From: Bremia lactucae | Taxonomy: Eukaryota > Oomycota > Peronosporomycetes > Peronosporales > Peronosporaceae | Direction: 5' to 3' | DNA: 64,000 nt | NCBI RefSeq assembly: GCF_004359215.1 | Contig: NC_090619.1 | Span: 6,255,534-6,319,533 of the forward strand | Shown here: in pieces, positions 63,315 to 64,000 of the stretch | Numbering within the stretch: the stretch's first letter is position 1 | Layout: each line of letters opens with the position of its first letter | Translations under genes and position numbers: made by a program | The notes under the pieces: generated by a model | Database searches by the model: none | Told to the model about the DNA's origin: nothing | What the model saw: only the letters and a program-made list of their open reading frames with translations

Positions 63315-64000
63315 TCAGCTTTGCAAATTCTTTCGAGGTTGATGATCAGTAGGGCGTTGCGCCCCTACTGACCCCGACCGTTTTTTTGGTGTTTCGCCTC
63401 GCTGTTGCGATTTCGCAACAACGTCGGACCCGCGACCGTTGCCCTTTTTTGCATACGGTCCAAAATTACGTTCAGTACCTTTTGATACTGGGCGTGGGAC
63501 GTGGGGCACTACACTCATGAGCGTAGTGTCCTGATTTTTGGAAGCGATGGCATTTCTGCAACCGCTTTTATTGCTCGAAAAGCGAGGTCTCTCGCTTTCG
63601 ACGAAAGAGAGGTCTATGGGTACTGGACCTCCTAGCTCGTGTCGTCTTGGGGGACGATATGATGACGAACTAGCTTGAGCCTGTCTCAAGCTTAAGTCCT
63701 CCTGTTCCGCAACGGATATGGCTTCTTTAAGCGTATCCAGTTCCAAGCGGAACAGGTGGGTCTTTACGGGACCATCCGTAGGACCTTGCATGAACACCGT
63801 AATCAACGTGTGTTCATGGACCGGGTTATTTGAAATACAACTCGCTAAGAGTCGTATGTGCTGGGCATATGCGTGAACATCACGCTTGCCTTGCTTGAGT
63901 TTCTGAAGCTCTGAACGAGCTCTGAACTCAGCCCTAGGCGGTTCAAACGTCTGTTTGAGCCGGGCTTTAAAAGCCTCTAGCGACCCAAAGACATATGGGT
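63315..64000 (-). pseudogene. Gag of element J, partial at window edge
   Basis: TVFMQGPTDGPVKTHLFRLE, TLKEAISVAEQEDLSLRQAQ and a zinc-knuckle relic (CRNAIASKNQDTTL; cysteines mostly lost), then GSVGAQRPTDHQPRKNLQS and stop at 63315. Very close to element G. Confidence 0.8.
63346..63371 (-). other. Gag/protease boundary stem-loop (element J copy)
   Basis: Minus-strand TCAGTAGGGGCG-CAA-CGCCCTACTGA, 11 bp with one bulged G. Confidence 0.6.

Larger units (their letters stand above)
60256..64000 (-). mobile_element. Ty3/gypsy retrotransposon J, runs off the window
   Basis: On the minus strand: Gag (64000-63315), boundary stem-loop (63346-63371), retropepsin (~63310-62960), RT with its N-terminal half deleted (~62860-62400), RNase H (62270-61761), integrase (~61650-60767) and post-integrase (~60698-60216). 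Gag and RNase H are well preserved. Its own 5' LTR lies outside. Confidence 0.82.

Noticed and set aside
1..64000. CRISPR array, operon or phage-like gene clusters
   Set aside because: The repeats present are LTRs, inverted termini and short tandem units; genes have spliceosomal introns and eukaryotic families, so none of these applies.

Overview
The window reads as an oomycete nuclear genome, most likely a Phytophthora or downy-mildew relative. This is an inference. It rests on compact intron-poor genes with 58-72 bp GT-AG introns, short divergent intergenic gaps, and many degenerate Ty3/gypsy retrotransposons of the protease-RT-RNaseH-integrase order, with Ty1/copia and Mutator-like remnants. 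There is no prokaryotic gene organisation.

Seven or eight ordinary eukaryotic genes sit in three small islands. Island 1 (611-4117) has a LAMMER/CLK-type SR-protein kinase, whose RS-rich N-terminus is rebuilt here from three exons. It is divergent from a MOB4/phocein gene, which converges on a Vps2/CHMP2 ESCRT-III gene. Island 2 (30425-34173) has a secreted trypsin-fold protease with a CUB-like N-terminal part, then about 2 kb without a recognised gene, then an intact tRNA-Ser(UGA). Island 3 (44792-51465) has an SFT2-type Golgi transport protein divergent from COP9 signalosome subunit 2 (four exons). CSN2 converges on a pyridoxal kinase with an unrecognised C-terminal extension, and a short-chain dehydrogenase follows after a truncated retroelement.

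Most of the remaining sequence is repetitive. A Mutator-like element with inverted termini (4211-6076) carries a copia RNase H fragment. At least nine Ty3/gypsy copies occur on both strands (7.3-11.1, 11.8-16.4, 19.3-25.5, 26.3-29.8, 37.2-40.5, 40.5-44.6, 49.0-50.5, 53.1-59.3 and 60.3-64 kb). All carry stops, frameshifts or deletions, and several are mosaics of one another. Other repeats are a copia fragment (16.4-18.1 kb), several LTRs, a tRNA-derived SINE inside one LTR, and a second long inverted-repeat element (34.2-36.1 kb) that itself contains an LTR.

The observations most worth checking are: the SINE with a 15-bp target duplication and two empty sites in the window; a stem-loop kept at the gag/protease boundary of six Ty3 copies, with a shared frame change in two of them; a 55-bp module that is inverted between LTR copies; a duplicated retropepsin domain; Gag-in-integrase and inverted integrase-in-pol mosaics; and a protein-like fragment of unknown origin near 11.5 kb. 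I did not find a convincing new multi-gene system, CRISPR array or operon.
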